From assembly GCA_047635255.1 (NCBI GenBank), contig JBLIIR010000003.1, forward strand, positions 1 through 41,900: a DNA stretch of 41,900 nt, read 5' to 3'. This document shows, piece by piece, positions 9,896 through 18,567 of this stretch. The DNA is from Porticoccus sp047635255. Lineage in GTDB: Bacteria; Pseudomonadota; Gammaproteobacteria; Pseudomonadales; Porticoccaceae. The notes beneath the pieces were generated by a model that saw nothing but the letters and a program-made list of their open reading frames with translations, searched no databases and had not been told where the DNA came from. Numbering within the stretch: position 1 is the first letter of the stretch; each line of letters opens with the position of its first letter. Both the position numbers and the translations under genes were made by a program.

Positions 9896-9911
9896 GAATT
9901 AAATTTTTAAG

Positions 9912-10214
9912 TTATCGCAGCAAATTGGATAATCTAGGATTTGGCTTCTCTGATTTTTTCAATAGTAGTACTATATGACCAACAGATTGAACCGTTTGAG
10001 CGGAAAGCTGCCCGCAAATCTCATTAACGACTTCGGACTTAGCTTTACTGTCACCACCACAGATTTTAACCTTGATGAGCTCGTGATCATTAAGCGCTCG
10101 ATCAATTTCAGCTAAAACATTTTTGCTTAACCCATTACTTGCAACTGTAACAACCGGGTTTAGGTTGTGGCCTAACCGTCGTAAGTGCTTTTTGTCTTCA
10201 TTGGAAATTTTCAT
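9912..10214 (-). CDS. yhbY: CRM-domain RNA-binding protein YhbY (ribosome assembly)
   Basis: Small RNA-binding protein of 100 residues that associates with pre-50S ribosomes in E. coli. Nearly the whole length is one CRM domain: 'LRRLGHNLNPVVTVASNGLS', then 'EIDRALNDHELIKVKI' and 'VQSVGHIVLLLKK'. It is divergent from rlmE, another 50S maturation gene, a pairing conserved in Gammaproteobacteria. The region just upstream of its start carries a 17-bp tandem duplication that includes its likely ribosome-binding site. Confidence 0.93.
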   Translation of the reverse strand: MKISNEDKKHLRRLGHNLNPVVTVASNGLSKNVLAEIDRALNDHELIKVKICGGDSKAKSEVVNEICGQLSAQTVQSVGHIVLLLKKSEKPNPRLSNLLR

Positions 10215-10507
10215 TGATTATTGCTCTTAATGAATTATTGCTCTTAATGTAAGTTGCGCTGACTATCGACTGCTTCCAGTAGAAGCGCCATTAGCCATTA
10301 TAGGTGAAATCTTAAGCTGATTGGGTTTCCATTACGATAATTCGACACGCATTCTATACTGGTTATTATTTTTATGCGTTAAAACCTTATCCCACTGTTT
10401 TTGTGTGATGTGGTATTTTTTATTTAGTTGCTGTTAAAATAAAATGACAAGATTTAAATACTGATTAACTTCCCTCTAATAATAACCACAAACCTCGGTA
10501 GATTAGT
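10215..10507. other. divergent promoter region between yhbY and rlmE
   Basis: About 290 bases without a gene. Next to yhbY it holds a 17-bp tandem duplication (10217-10250). A perfect -10 hexamer TATAAT for the minus strand lies at 10297-10302 (ATTATA on the plus strand) but has no good -35. The rlmE side is AT-rich, with several possible -10 elements none of which I can choose between. Confidence 0.5.
10217..10250 (-). repeat. 17-bp tandem duplication at the yhbY ribosome-binding site
   Basis: ATTATTGCTCTTAATGA (10217-10233) is followed directly by a copy differing only in the last base (10234-10250). Read on the minus strand, each copy contains TTAAGAG, and the proximal copy ends two bases before the yhbY ATG. 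The AAGAG that could serve as Shine-Dalgarno is therefore duplicated. Confidence 0.85.
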
Positions 10508-11131
10508 ATGCCAGCACGCTCGAAAAGCAGTCAAAAGTGGTTGCAAGAGCATAATCGTGACCATTATGTGAAGCAGGCCCAGCAGGACGGTTACCGTTCT
10601 CGTGCTAGCTATAAGCTCTTAGAAATCAATCAAAAAGATAGACTGCTATATCCTGGCCTAATGGTTGTTGATCTTGGTGCCGCACCTGGGGGCTGGTCTC
10701 AAGTGGCTGCTAAATTGGTCGGCTCCAAAGGAAAGGTGATAGCATCTGATATACTTGAAATGGATTCTATTGTAGGTGTAGATTTTATTTTGGGAGATTT
10801 TACGGACCCTGTTGTGTTGCAGCATATACTTGGTTCGCTAGAAAAAAACTTGGTGGACCTTGTAATTTCTGATATGGCCCCCAACATGAGTGGTATAAAA
10901 GGCATTGATCAGCCTAAGGCTATGTATTTAGTGGAGCTTGCTCTAGATTTAGCCACACAGGTCTTGAAGCCTGGCGGAAATTTTGTTGTTAAGGTGTTTC
11001 ATGGGGAAGGCTTTGATCAATTCATGCTTGAATTAAAGAAACGCTTTAAGCGAGTCACAGCGCGCAAACCCGATGCTTCCAGGTCCCGTTCGCGAGAAGT
11101 TTATGTTGTGGCAAAAGATTTTAAAAATTGA
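10508..11131 (+). CDS. rlmE: 23S rRNA (uridine-2'-O)-methyltransferase RlmE (FtsJ/RrmJ)
   Basis: Methylates U2552 of the 23S A-loop late in 50S assembly using S-adenosylmethionine. The 207-residue length is typical. The SAM loop 'VVDLGAAPGGWSQVA' is at residues 53-67. The catalytic K-D-K-E set is visible: K36 in 'RASYKLLEI', D122 in 'SDMAPNMSG', K162 in 'VVKVFHG' and E197 in 'SREVYVV'. It lies upstream of ftsH, the conserved heat-shock pair in enteric and pseudomonad genomes. Confidence 0.97.
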   Translation: MPARSKSSQKWLQEHNRDHYVKQAQQDGYRSRASYKLLEINQKDRLLYPGLMVVDLGAAPGGWSQVAAKLVGSKGKVIASDILEMDSIVGVDFILGDFTDPVVLQHILGSLEKNLVDLVISDMAPNMSGIKGIDQPKAMYLVELALDLATQVLKPGGNFVVKVFHGEGFDQFMLELKKRFKRVTARKPDASRSRSREVYVVAKDFKN

Positions 11132-11239
11132 GTATTTAGTATTAAGTGATGCAAGGTTCTGTGATAATTAAGCCTTGTAGTTTTGGAAAAAAAGCTAATT
11201 TGTCGATTAAAGCTAGTAAATAAAAATGGGGTTTTCTCT

Positions 11240-13147
11240 TTGAATGACATGATGAAAAACATTATCTTGTGGCTAATTATTGCTGCAGTTTTGCTGTCAG
11301 TTTTCCAGAATTTTAATTCTCCAGTCCCTGATAATGCGATCAACTACTCTACATTTGTAGAAGATGTGCAACGGGGTAATGTTGAAAGTATAGTTGTTAA
11401 GGGATCCATAATCGAAGGTCTCAGGACAGATCAAACAGCATTCAAAACAACACGGCCTGCGGTATCCGATGACGGCTTGATGGGCGACCTGCTTGAAAAT
11501 CGTGTAAAGGTTGAAGGGCGAGATCCAGAACCGCAAAGTTTATGGAGTCAGCTCCTGATTGCAGCTTTTCCAATTCTTTTAATCCTTGCGATATTTATGT
11601 TTTTTATGAGGCAAATGCAAGGGGGTTCAGGCGGTCGAGGCGGTCCAATGGGTTTTGGTAAAAGTAAAGCAAGGTTGCTAGCACCTGACCAGGTCGATAC
11701 TACATTTTCTGACGTGGCTGGTGTGGATGAAGCAAAAGAAGAAGTTCATGAACTGGTAGATTTCTTGCGCGACCCTTCACGCTTCCAGCGCTTAGGAGGC
11801 AAAATTCCTCAGGGTGTTCTCATGGTTGGCCCGCCCGGCACAGGTAAAACATTATTGGCTAAAGCTATCGCTGGTGAGGCTAAGGTCCCATTCTTTTCTA
11901 TTGCTGGGTCAGATTTTGTAGAGATGTTTGTTGGTGTTGGCGCCTCACGTGTTAGAGACATGTTTGAGCAAGCTAAAAAGCAGGCGCCCTGTATTATATT
12001 TATTGATGAGATTGATGCAGTTGGCCGCCATCGTGGCGGCGGTCATGGCGGTGGAAATGATGAAAGAGAGCAAACATTAAATCAACTGTTGGTTGAAATG
12101 GATGGCTTTGAAGGCAATGAAGGGATAATTGTAATTGCTGCCACAAATCGTCCTGATGTATTGGATAAAGCATTGCTTCGTCCGGGAAGATTTGATCGTC
12201 AGGTTTATGTAGGGTTACCAGATATTCGAGGCAGAGAGCAAATCTTAAAAGTTCATTCAAAAAAAGTTCCACTTGATGAAAAAATTGATTTAAGCGTAAT
12301 AGCTAGAGGTACCCCAGGTTTTTCTGGCGCAGATCTAGCTAACTTGATAAATGAAGCGGCATTATTTGCCGCCAGAGCTAACAGAAGAGTTGTTAGTGGT
12401 GAGGAGTTCGAAAAAGCTCGAGATAAAGTCATGATGGGTGCTGAGCGACGCTCTATGGTCATGTCTGAAAAAGAAAAAGAAAATACTGCTTATCATGAGG
12501 CTGGGCACGCCATTATTGGTAGGTTGGTCCCTGAGCACGATCCTGTGCATAAGGTTTCAATTATTCCTCGTGGGCGTGCGTTGGGAGTGACGCAATTCCT
12601 TCCAGAGGAAGATAAATATAGCCTCACGAAACTTCAACTAAAGAGCCAGTTGTGTAGTTTATTTGGTGGCAGGATAGCAGAAGAATTAATCCATGGCGCA
12701 GATGGTGTAACTACCGGGGCCTCTAATGATATTGAAAGAGCTACCCAAATGGCGAGAAATATGGTCAGTCGTTGGGGGCTATCGGATAAAATGGGTCCTG
12801 TTCTTTATGGTGAGGAAGAAGGGCAAATGCCAGGCATGACGAAATCTGCTTACTCTGGAGATACTGCTAGAGAAATTGATATTGAAGTACGACAGATGCT
12901 TGATGATTGCTATGCTCGCTCTGTGGAGATCTTAAAAGATAATATAGACATTCTTCATGCTATGAAGAATGCCTTGATGGAATACGAAACCATTGATCTT
13001 GAGCAAGTCGACGATTTGATGGCGCGAAGAACAGTTCGCCCCCCTTATAATTGGGATAATCATGATTCTGGCAGTGCGACCAAAAAGAAAAAGAGTAAAA
13101 AGATAGATGATACTGATTTGGCTGGCACCCCCGCCGAAGAACATTAA
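11240..13147 (+). CDS. ftsH: ATP-dependent zinc metalloprotease FtsH
   Basis: Membrane-anchored AAA+ protease that degrades misfolded membrane proteins and regulators such as LpxC and sigma-32. From the TTG at 11240 the protein has 635 residues and begins 'MNDMMKNIILWLII', matching known pseudomonad FtsH N-termini; ATGs at 11249 and 11252 are alternatives. Two membrane segments lie near residues 7-22 and 103-122. Walker A GPPGTGKT is at 197-204, Walker B 'IIFIDEIDA' at 252-260 and the zinc site HEAGH at 419-423. It follows rlmE and precedes folP, as in related genomes. Confidence 0.96.
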   Translation: MNDMMKNIILWLIIAAVLLSVFQNFNSPVPDNAINYSTFVEDVQRGNVESIVVKGSIIEGLRTDQTAFKTTRPAVSDDGLMGDLLENRVKVEGRDPEPQSLWSQLLIAAFPILLILAIFMFFMRQMQGGSGGRGGPMGFGKSKARLLAPDQVDTTFSDVAGVDEAKEEVHELVDFLRDPSRFQRLGGKIPQGVLMVGPPGTGKTLLAKAIAGEAKVPFFSIAGSDFVEMFVGVGASRVRDMFEQAKKQAPCIIFIDEIDAVGRHRGGGHGGGNDEREQTLNQLLVEMDGFEGNEGIIVIAATNRPDVLDKALLRPGRFDRQVYVGLPDIRGREQILKVHSKKVPLDEKIDLSVIARGTPGFSGADLANLINEAALFAARANRRVVSGEEFEKARDKVMMGAERRSMVMSEKEKENTAYHEAGHAIIGRLVPEHDPVHKVSIIPRGRALGVTQFLPEEDKYSLTKLQLKSQLCSLFGGRIAEELIHGADGVTTGASNDIERATQMARNMVSRWGLSDKMGPVLYGEEEGQMPGMTKSAYSGDTAREIDIEVRQMLDDCYARSVEILKDNIDILHAMKNALMEYETIDLEQVDDLMARRTVRPPYNWDNHDSGSATKKKKSKKIDDTDLAGTPAEEH

Positions 13148-13272
13148 GGTATTTATTTTTGCTAGCAGAAATGCAGGGTTATTTAAGAAAATTTTTCAAT
13201 TTCTTTTTTTAGAAGTAGGCGGTCATTATTTAAGTTTTAAGTTGCTTTAGTTCTGCATGAAATACACTTTTG

Positions 13273-14127
13273 ATGAAGCTTCCAATGAAAACAAACCCTT
13301 TCAGTTTAAATTTTTCCTCTCCCCATATAATGGCAGTTCTAAATGTAACTCCAGATTCTTTTTTTGATGGGGGTATTCTTTGCGACAGAAATAACCAGAC
13401 CAACATTTCCTTGGCGCTCGAAAAAGTAGACTCATGTCTGAAGAGCGGCGCTAGTATCATTGATGTAGGCGGCGAGTCCACTAGGCCCGGAGCGGAACCG
13501 GTAGGTGTTAATGAAGAACTTGATCGAGTGGTGCCTGTAGTCGAAGCTATCGTAGAACGTTTTGGCGCCTTTGTATCGGTGGACACTAGCTCTCCATTAG
13601 TTATCACGGAGTCAGCAAATGTTGGTGCTGTGATGATTAATGATGTGCGAGCCTTGTCCCGCAAGGGTGCAGTTGAAGCAGTTGCCATGGCAGATCTTTC
13701 TGTTGTGTTGATGCACATGAATGGAGAGCCGACTAACATGCAGCTTGCTCCAAGCTATAAAGATGAGGCTGACGAGGTAAGAAGTTTTTTATTGGAACGT
13801 GTTGGTGTCTGCGAGTCTGGTGGGATTGAAAGAAAAAAGATATTCATTGATCCTGGATTTGGCTTCGGTAAAACACTAGAGCATAATTTACAGCTATTTC
13901 GTAGTTTAAATAAATTAAGTGAGTCAGGCTTTCCTATAGTCGTAGGGGTTTCTAGAAAATCAATGATAGGTGAAATTTTAGGTAAACCTTTAGATGAAAG
14001 ATTATTTGGCAGTGTTGCTTTAGCAATGCTAGCAGTACAAAGAGGCGCTAATATCATTCGAGTTCATGATGTAGCTGCTACCGCTGATGTGTTGAAAGTG
14101 CTGCATGCTGTAAAGGAAGAAATATGA
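13273..14127 (+). CDS. folP: dihydropteroate synthase
   Basis: Joins p-aminobenzoate to dihydropterin pyrophosphate in folate synthesis; it is the sulfonamide target. About 284 residues form the TIM-barrel family length. Both signatures are present: 'MAVLNVTPDSFFDGG' near residue 21 and 'GASIIDVGGESTRPGA' near residue 59. Later segments 'IFIDPGFGFGKTLEHN' and 'GVSRKSMIG' are also typical. The start is uncertain: TTG 13270, ATG 13273 and ATG 13285 are all possible and none has a clear Shine-Dalgarno. The stop overlaps the glmM ATG (ATGA), so coupling is likely. Confidence 0.96.
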   Translation: MKLPMKTNPFSLNFSSPHIMAVLNVTPDSFFDGGILCDRNNQTNISLALEKVDSCLKSGASIIDVGGESTRPGAEPVGVNEELDRVVPVVEAIVERFGAFVSVDTSSPLVITESANVGAVMINDVRALSRKGAVEAVAMADLSVVLMHMNGEPTNMQLAPSYKDEADEVRSFLLERVGVCESGGIERKKIFIDPGFGFGKTLEHNLQLFRSLNKLSESGFPIVVGVSRKSMIGEILGKPLDERLFGSVALAMLAVQRGANIIRVHDVAATADVLKVLHAVKEEI

Positions 14128-15482
14128 TGGATAGAAAATTCTTTGGTACAGACGGTATACGTGGTCGAGTCGGAACTAAGCCTATAACCGCAGATTTTAT
14201 GTTAAAGCTGGGCTGGGCTGCAGGTAAGGTATTCAGCGAAAGAAGTGACGGACGCAAGCTAATCATTGTGGGCAAAGATACCCGAGTATCAGGCTATATG
14301 TTTGAGTCCGCCTTCCAGTCAGGATTAATTGCAGCAGGAGTAGATGTGGCTCTCCTGGGGCCAATGCCAACTCCTGCTATTGCTTACTTGACGCGAACTT
14401 TTCGAGCTCAGGCTGGTATTGTAATTAGCGCGTCACATAACCCTTTTTACGACAACGGTATTAAATTTTTTGGCGCCGATGGTTTTAAGTTACCTGACGA
14501 GACAGAAGAAGCCATAGAGGCGTACCTAGAAAAGCCCTTAATAACAGAAGATTCTTCAAAGCTAGGAAAGGCTTTTAGGGTAGAGGATGCTGCAGGGCGT
14601 TATATTGAATTTTGTAAAGGCACACTACCATCAGGAAGTAACTTACAGGGTTTAAAAATCGTTGTGGATTGCGCAAATGGAGCTACATACACTACTGCCC
14701 CTAGTGTATTTCGCGAGCTAGGGGCAACAGTTATTGAAATTGCTGTTGAGCCTGATGGTTTTAATATTAACCAAGATTGTGGATCGACGCAGCCGGCGAT
14801 CTTACAGAATGCAGTTTTGAAGCAAGAGGCAGATATGGGTATCGCTTTTGATGGGGACGGCGATCGAGTTATGTTTGTAGATCATGAAGGCGAACTGATA
14901 GATGGTGACGAGTTAATATTTGTTATAGCTAAACATCGCCACCAGAATGGTGGCTGTAGCGGTGTTGTTGGAACTTTGATGAGTAACTTGGGTATGGAAA
15001 ATTCGCTAATGGACTTAGAGATTCCATTTGCGCGCACACAGGTAGGCGATCGGCATGTAATAGAGGCTCTTCGGCAACGCAAATGGCAATTGGGAGGGGA
15101 AGGATCAGGCCATATTATTTGCAGTAACCTGACTACTACTGGTGACGGTGTGGTTGCCGCGTTACAGGTTCTATACGCTATACGTGAAACAAGCACATCG
15201 CTGAATGTGCTTAAAAAAGAAATGCACAAGTACCCACAAAATATGATTAATGTGCCCATTGAAGGGAAGTTTAATCTCAAAAATTGCCCTGCGATACAAG
15301 AGGCTGTTTTGTGGGCTGAGAATGAGCTGAAAGATTGTGGTCGTATTTTGCTGCGCCCCTCGGGAACTGAGCCAGTCATACGAATTATGGTGGAGGCTGA
15401 AGATGTCGAATTGGCCAATAGAATCGTTTTAAGAGTGGCAGGTGTTGTTGAGGCTGAAGCAGGAGTAGATTCCCTTAGATAA
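14124..15482 (+). CDS. glmM: phosphoglucosamine mutase
   Basis: Interconverts glucosamine-6-phosphate and glucosamine-1-phosphate for UDP-GlcNAc, feeding peptidoglycan and LPS. The 452-residue length is close to the family norm. The N-terminal 'KFFGTDGIRGRVG', the phosphoserine loop 'GIVISASHNP' with catalytic S104, the metal loop 'DGDGDR' and the C-terminal phosphate-binding 'RPSGTEPVIRIMVEA' are all present. It is translationally coupled to folP through ATGA. The folP-glmM pair downstream of ftsH is conserved. Confidence 0.97.
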   Translation: MMDRKFFGTDGIRGRVGTKPITADFMLKLGWAAGKVFSERSDGRKLIIVGKDTRVSGYMFESAFQSGLIAAGVDVALLGPMPTPAIAYLTRTFRAQAGIVISASHNPFYDNGIKFFGADGFKLPDETEEAIEAYLEKPLITEDSSKLGKAFRVEDAAGRYIEFCKGTLPSGSNLQGLKIVVDCANGATYTTAPSVFRELGATVIEIAVEPDGFNINQDCGSTQPAILQNAVLKQEADMGIAFDGDGDRVMFVDHEGELIDGDELIFVIAKHRHQNGGCSGVVGTLMSNLGMENSLMDLEIPFARTQVGDRHVIEALRQRKWQLGGEGSGHIICSNLTTTGDGVVAALQVLYAIRETSTSLNVLKKEMHKYPQNMINVPIEGKFNLKNCPAIQEAVLWAENELKDCGRILLRPSGTEPVIRIMVEAEDVELANRIVLRVAGVVEAEAGVDSLR

Positions 15483-15596
15483 CTGAAAAGCACTAATCTA
15501 GTGCAGAGTGTTAGGTTGTTAATGCTCCCGTGGTTGAACAATGCTAACATCTCAGATAAGATTGCGCCCTTTTTGGGGCTAGGATACCTATAAATT

Positions 15597-16325
15597 ATGC
15601 GCCGTCCCTTAGTAGCCGGAAATTGGAAAATGAACGGCGACAAGAAAAATATAGCCACTTTGATAGCAGGTTTAGTTGGCTTAGAATGTAAGGCAGATGT
15701 TATTGTTTTTCCTCCTTATGTTTATATACCGCAAGTGTTAGCGGGCCTCTCAGATACAGTTATTGCTGTAGGTGCGCAAAATGTTTCTGAGCACAAGGTT
15801 GGTGCATACACTGGTGAAGTGTCATCTCAGATGTTGCGAGATATAGGTTGTCAATATTGCTTGGTGGGTCATTCTGAGCGTCGTAGTCTCTACGGGGAAA
15901 GTGATCGCCAAGTTGCAGAAAAATTTTATCAGGCTCAGCTAGCTGGATTGAAGCCTATTCTTTGTTTGGGTGAAACCCTCAAGCAACGAGAACAAGGTGA
16001 AACCCTTGGCCTTATTTCTGCACAGATAGATACAGTGTTAGACTGCGCTGGAACAAGCTGCTTGTCTGATGCAATCATTGCTTATGAGCCTATTTGGGCG
16101 ATCGGGACTGGCAAGCCTGCAGCTGTTGATCAGATTCAGCTGGTGCATCAATACATTCGCGAAAAATTGGGTGAGTTTGGGGCAAAGACTAGAATTTTAT
16201 ATGGAGGCAGCGTCACTCCTGCCAACACTGCTGAGCTTCTTGATCAAGCCGACATTGATGGAATTCTTGTTGGCGGCGCTTCTTTAGATATTGGCGCATT
16301 TAATGAAATATGCCAAATGGCATAA
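15597..16325 (+). CDS. tpiA: triosephosphate isomerase
   Basis: Interconverts dihydroxyacetone phosphate and glyceraldehyde-3-phosphate. The 242 residues are slightly shorter than the usual 250 or so. Catalytic residues are visible: K11 in 'GNWKMNG', H92 in 'GHSERR' and E164 in 'AYEPIWAIGTG'. The phosphate-binding 'YGGSV' and 'DGILVGGASL' follow. It lies between glmM and secG, the standard position in Pseudomonas-type genomes. Confidence 0.97.
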   Translation: MRRPLVAGNWKMNGDKKNIATLIAGLVGLECKADVIVFPPYVYIPQVLAGLSDTVIAVGAQNVSEHKVGAYTGEVSSQMLRDIGCQYCLVGHSERRSLYGESDRQVAEKFYQAQLAGLKPILCLGETLKQREQGETLGLISAQIDTVLDCAGTSCLSDAIIAYEPIWAIGTGKPAAVDQIQLVHQYIREKLGEFGAKTRILYGGSVTPANTAELLDQADIDGILVGGASLDIGAFNEICQMA

Positions 16326-16360
16326 TTGCAACTAACTAATAATTTGGCTGAATTAAGACA

Positions 16361-16702
16361 ATGGAAAAATTAACATTAATCGTACATATTCTCACGGGGC
16401 TAGCTATTATTGGCATGATTTTGTTGCAACAGGGAAAAGGTGCAGAAGCTGGCGCATCTTTTGGTTCTGGCGCATCGCAAACTATGCTCGGCAGTGCGGG
16501 TAGCTGGAATTTTTTCAGCAAGATTACAGCCATACTTGCGACAATTTTCTTTGTTACTAGTTTTTCTCTAGCCGTCATAGCAAAAGATGGTGCAAATTTA
16601 AAGGAAGGTATTTTTCCTAACCTAGAAACCATCCAACAGTCAGCAGAAACTGAGCTGCCGAAAATTGACACTGTTGATGAGGCCTCTGACATACCAAAAT
16701 GA
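16361..16702 (+). CDS. secG: protein translocase subunit SecG
   Basis: Small inner-membrane subunit of the SecYEG translocon. At 113 residues it has two membrane segments (about 4-22 and 53-72) around the conserved loop 'LLQQGKGAEAGASFGSGASQ'. The acidic, variable C-terminal tail is normal for the family. It is 35 bases downstream of tpiA and 17 bases before tRNA-Leu, the same order as secG-leuU in E. coli. Confidence 0.95.
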   Translation: MEKLTLIVHILTGLAIIGMILLQQGKGAEAGASFGSGASQTMLGSAGSWNFFSKITAILATIFFVTSFSLAVIAKDGANLKEGIFPNLETIQQSAETELPKIDTVDEASDIPK

Positions 16703-16719
16703 AGTTTAAGAAAAAAATT

Positions 16720-16804
16720 GCCCAAGTGGTGGAATTGGTAGACACGCTATCTTGAGGGGGTAGTGGCGAAAGTCGTGCCGGTTCAAGTCCGGCCTTGGGC
16801 ACCA
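16720..16804 (+). tRNA. tRNA-Leu (anticodon GAG)
   Basis: An 85-base gene with encoded CCA. The acceptor GCCCAAG (16720-16726) pairs with CTTGGGC (16794-16800). The anticodon stem CTATC/GGTAG encloses loop TTGAGGG, giving anticodon GAG. The long variable arm and 'GGTTCAAGTCC' T-arm are as expected for leucine. It lies directly after secG, as leuU does in E. coli. Confidence 0.96.
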
Positions 16805-16860
16805 TTTTGGATTTAACCCCCCACATAAAAAATAGGTGAATTTGAAAAACCAACAAGCAT

Positions 16861-16885
16861 AAAAATGCCCGAAAATATTCGGGCA
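16861..16885 (-). terminator. intrinsic terminator, minus strand
   Basis: GCCCGAA (16867-16873) and TTCGGGC (16878-16884) form a stem with an AATA loop, extended by a T-A pair. On the minus strand it is followed by TTTTT. It lies about 30 bases beyond the autotransporter remnant stop and ends transcription coming from lipA. Confidence 0.75.
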
Positions 16886-16914
16886 CTCTTGGGATCATCT
16901 GATAACAATGGGTG

Positions 16915-17469
16915 TTAAAACACCACTTGCCAATTCACAGATCCACTCACATCAGCATCCTCTCCGGCACTGGCCACAAAGGTACTAAAACTAATCCGAC
17001 TGTCAGTGGCGAGCTGATAATCCACTTCACCCCCTAAACGCCCCCAGTTTTGACTGACGGCACTGCCTTCTTGGTTAACACCAATGTGATAACCCAATGC
17101 GTTGATGTTGGCTTTGATGCGAGCAGCGTGAGTATCAAAGCGATGAACGCCTTCAGCATGACCTAACAGGGTGGTTTTATCGGTGAGTTTGTATTTGCCG
17201 GTCAAACCATAACGCATCTCTTTGGCCATATGGGTTTGATCTTTAAAGTTAGCGGGTGCAGAACCCCCGTCTTCTTGATATCCATCAATCTCAGTGTGCG
17301 TGATGGTGTAAGCCAAACGAGGACTCACGCCAACAGGACCCGCATGGAATGCATCTTGCCAGTCTACTCGTGCACGGATGCTTACAGCATCCACATCAGT
17401 CTCACCTTTAGAGCGTTTGGTGCCGGTGACGGCATAACCACGGGTTAGACATGTAGTAAATGCAATGCA
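16915..17469 (-). pseudogene. 3' remnant of an autotransporter (beta-barrel domain)
   Basis: About 184 codons encode the C-terminal part of an outer-membrane beta barrel: alternating strands such as 'PRLAYTITHTEIDGY' and 'MRYGLTGKYKLTDKTTLLGHAEG', then 'GGEVDYQLATDSRISFSTFVASAG' and a terminal phenylalanine ('VNWQVVF'), the signal for BAM insertion. This resembles the end of autotransporter domains, for example in GDSL-esterase autotransporters. No signal peptide or passenger is present. The open frame starts immediately after the lipA TAA and in the same frame; an internal GTG at 17394 is the only plausible start. It is richer in G and C than the core genes, so a transferred, truncated gene is the best reading. 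Confidence 0.75.
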
Positions 17470-18507
17470 TTAATCATTGTAGCATGAGTTGTTGTTTTCA
17501 ACACTTAGGCCAACGTTGTTTTTCCTCAACACCTGTTCGGCTCGGTAGCTGGAGCGAACAAGTGCACCTGATACGACTTCCATAAAGCCTTTGTCCAGCC
17601 CCCACTGACGATATTTTTCAAATTCTTGCGGTGTCACATAGCGCTCAATCGGCAGGTGATTTTCAGTTGGTTGCAGGTATTGGCCAAAGGTTAAAATATC
17701 ACAATTTATAGCGCGTAAATCATCCATGGCTTCGATGATTTCAGCTTCAGTCTCGCCCAGGCCCAGCATGATGCTGGTTTTGGTGAGAACCTCCGGTTTG
17801 TATTCTTTGGCGTGCTTTAATACAGCGAGGGTTTGCTCATAGGTGGCACGAGGGTCTCTAACTGGATGCGTGAGACGCTTTACGGTTTCTACGTTTTGGG
17901 CGAAAACAACAATACCGCTATCGACTACAGTTTCTATACTGTTTAAGCTGCCCTCAAAATCTGGGGTGAGTGCTTCAACGGCAATATCAGGATTTTCGGC
18001 TTTGACTCGCAGGACAACTTCTGCGTAATGGCCGGCTCCGCCATCTTCCAAATCATCTCGGTTTACCGAGGTTAGCACCAGGTACTTGAGCCCCATAAGT
18101 TTTACGGATTCGGCGGTGTTTTTAGCCTCATCTTTATCGAGCCAGCCTTGAGGGTTGCCTGTGTTAACCGCACAAAAACGGCAAGCACGAGTGCAGGTGT
18201 CACCCATTAGCATAATGGTTGCAGTTCCTGAACTCCAGCATTCACTGATATTAGGACACATCGCTTCTTCGCAGACGGTACTGAGTTTGTGTTCGTGAAC
18301 GATTTTTTTAGTTTTGTCATACACGGAACCGCCTTTGGCTTTTATTCGCAACCATGATGGCTTTTTAAGCCGTTCTTGGGAATCCTTGCTGGAGGCTTTG
18401 ATGCCATTTTTAATCGCCGTGATGCCTTTATCGTTGACGAATTTTTTTCCGCTTTCAATGGGCGCGGTAGGAATGTGAGTGGCGGGGATCAGGTCACGGC
18501 TATTCAT
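17470..18507 (-). CDS. lipA: lipoyl synthase
   Basis: Radical SAM enzyme that inserts two sulfurs into octanoyl groups on lipoyl domains. The 345 residues include an N-terminal extension of roughly 25 relative to E. coli LipA. Auxiliary-cluster cysteines C79, C84 and C90 are in 'CEEAMCPNISEC', and radical SAM cysteines C105, C109 and C112 are in 'CTRACRFC'. The C-terminal ligand motif RSSYR is at 318-322. All catalytic residues are intact. Unusually it is not beside lipB (38781) but in the accessory block, facing the core operons, with an autotransporter remnant behind it. Confidence 0.97.
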   Translation of the reverse strand: MNSRDLIPATHIPTAPIESGKKFVNDKGITAIKNGIKASSKDSQERLKKPSWLRIKAKGGSVYDKTKKIVHEHKLSTVCEEAMCPNISECWSSGTATIMLMGDTCTRACRFCAVNTGNPQGWLDKDEAKNTAESVKLMGLKYLVLTSVNRDDLEDGGAGHYAEVVLRVKAENPDIAVEALTPDFEGSLNSIETVVDSGIVVFAQNVETVKRLTHPVRDPRATYEQTLAVLKHAKEYKPEVLTKTSIMLGLGETEAEIIEAMDDLRAINCDILTFGQYLQPTENHLPIERYVTPQEFEKYRQWGLDKGFMEVVSGALVRSSYRAEQVLRKNNVGLSVENNNSCYND

Positions 18508-18567
18508 AATAGTGGCTTACATCTCAGTCTAAGACCCGGGTGCATGGTCTAATGAATGGGCTTTCTG

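Noticed and set aside
11183..11185. TTG 11183 as the ftsH start
   Set aside because: It would add 19 basic residues before the conserved 'MNDMMKN' N-terminus; the TTG at 11240 matches known pseudomonad FtsH starts.
14882..15658. 258-codon minus-strand open frame across the glmM end
   Set aside because: glmM on the other strand has every catalytic motif. The antisense frame has no recognisable domain and crosses a gene boundary.
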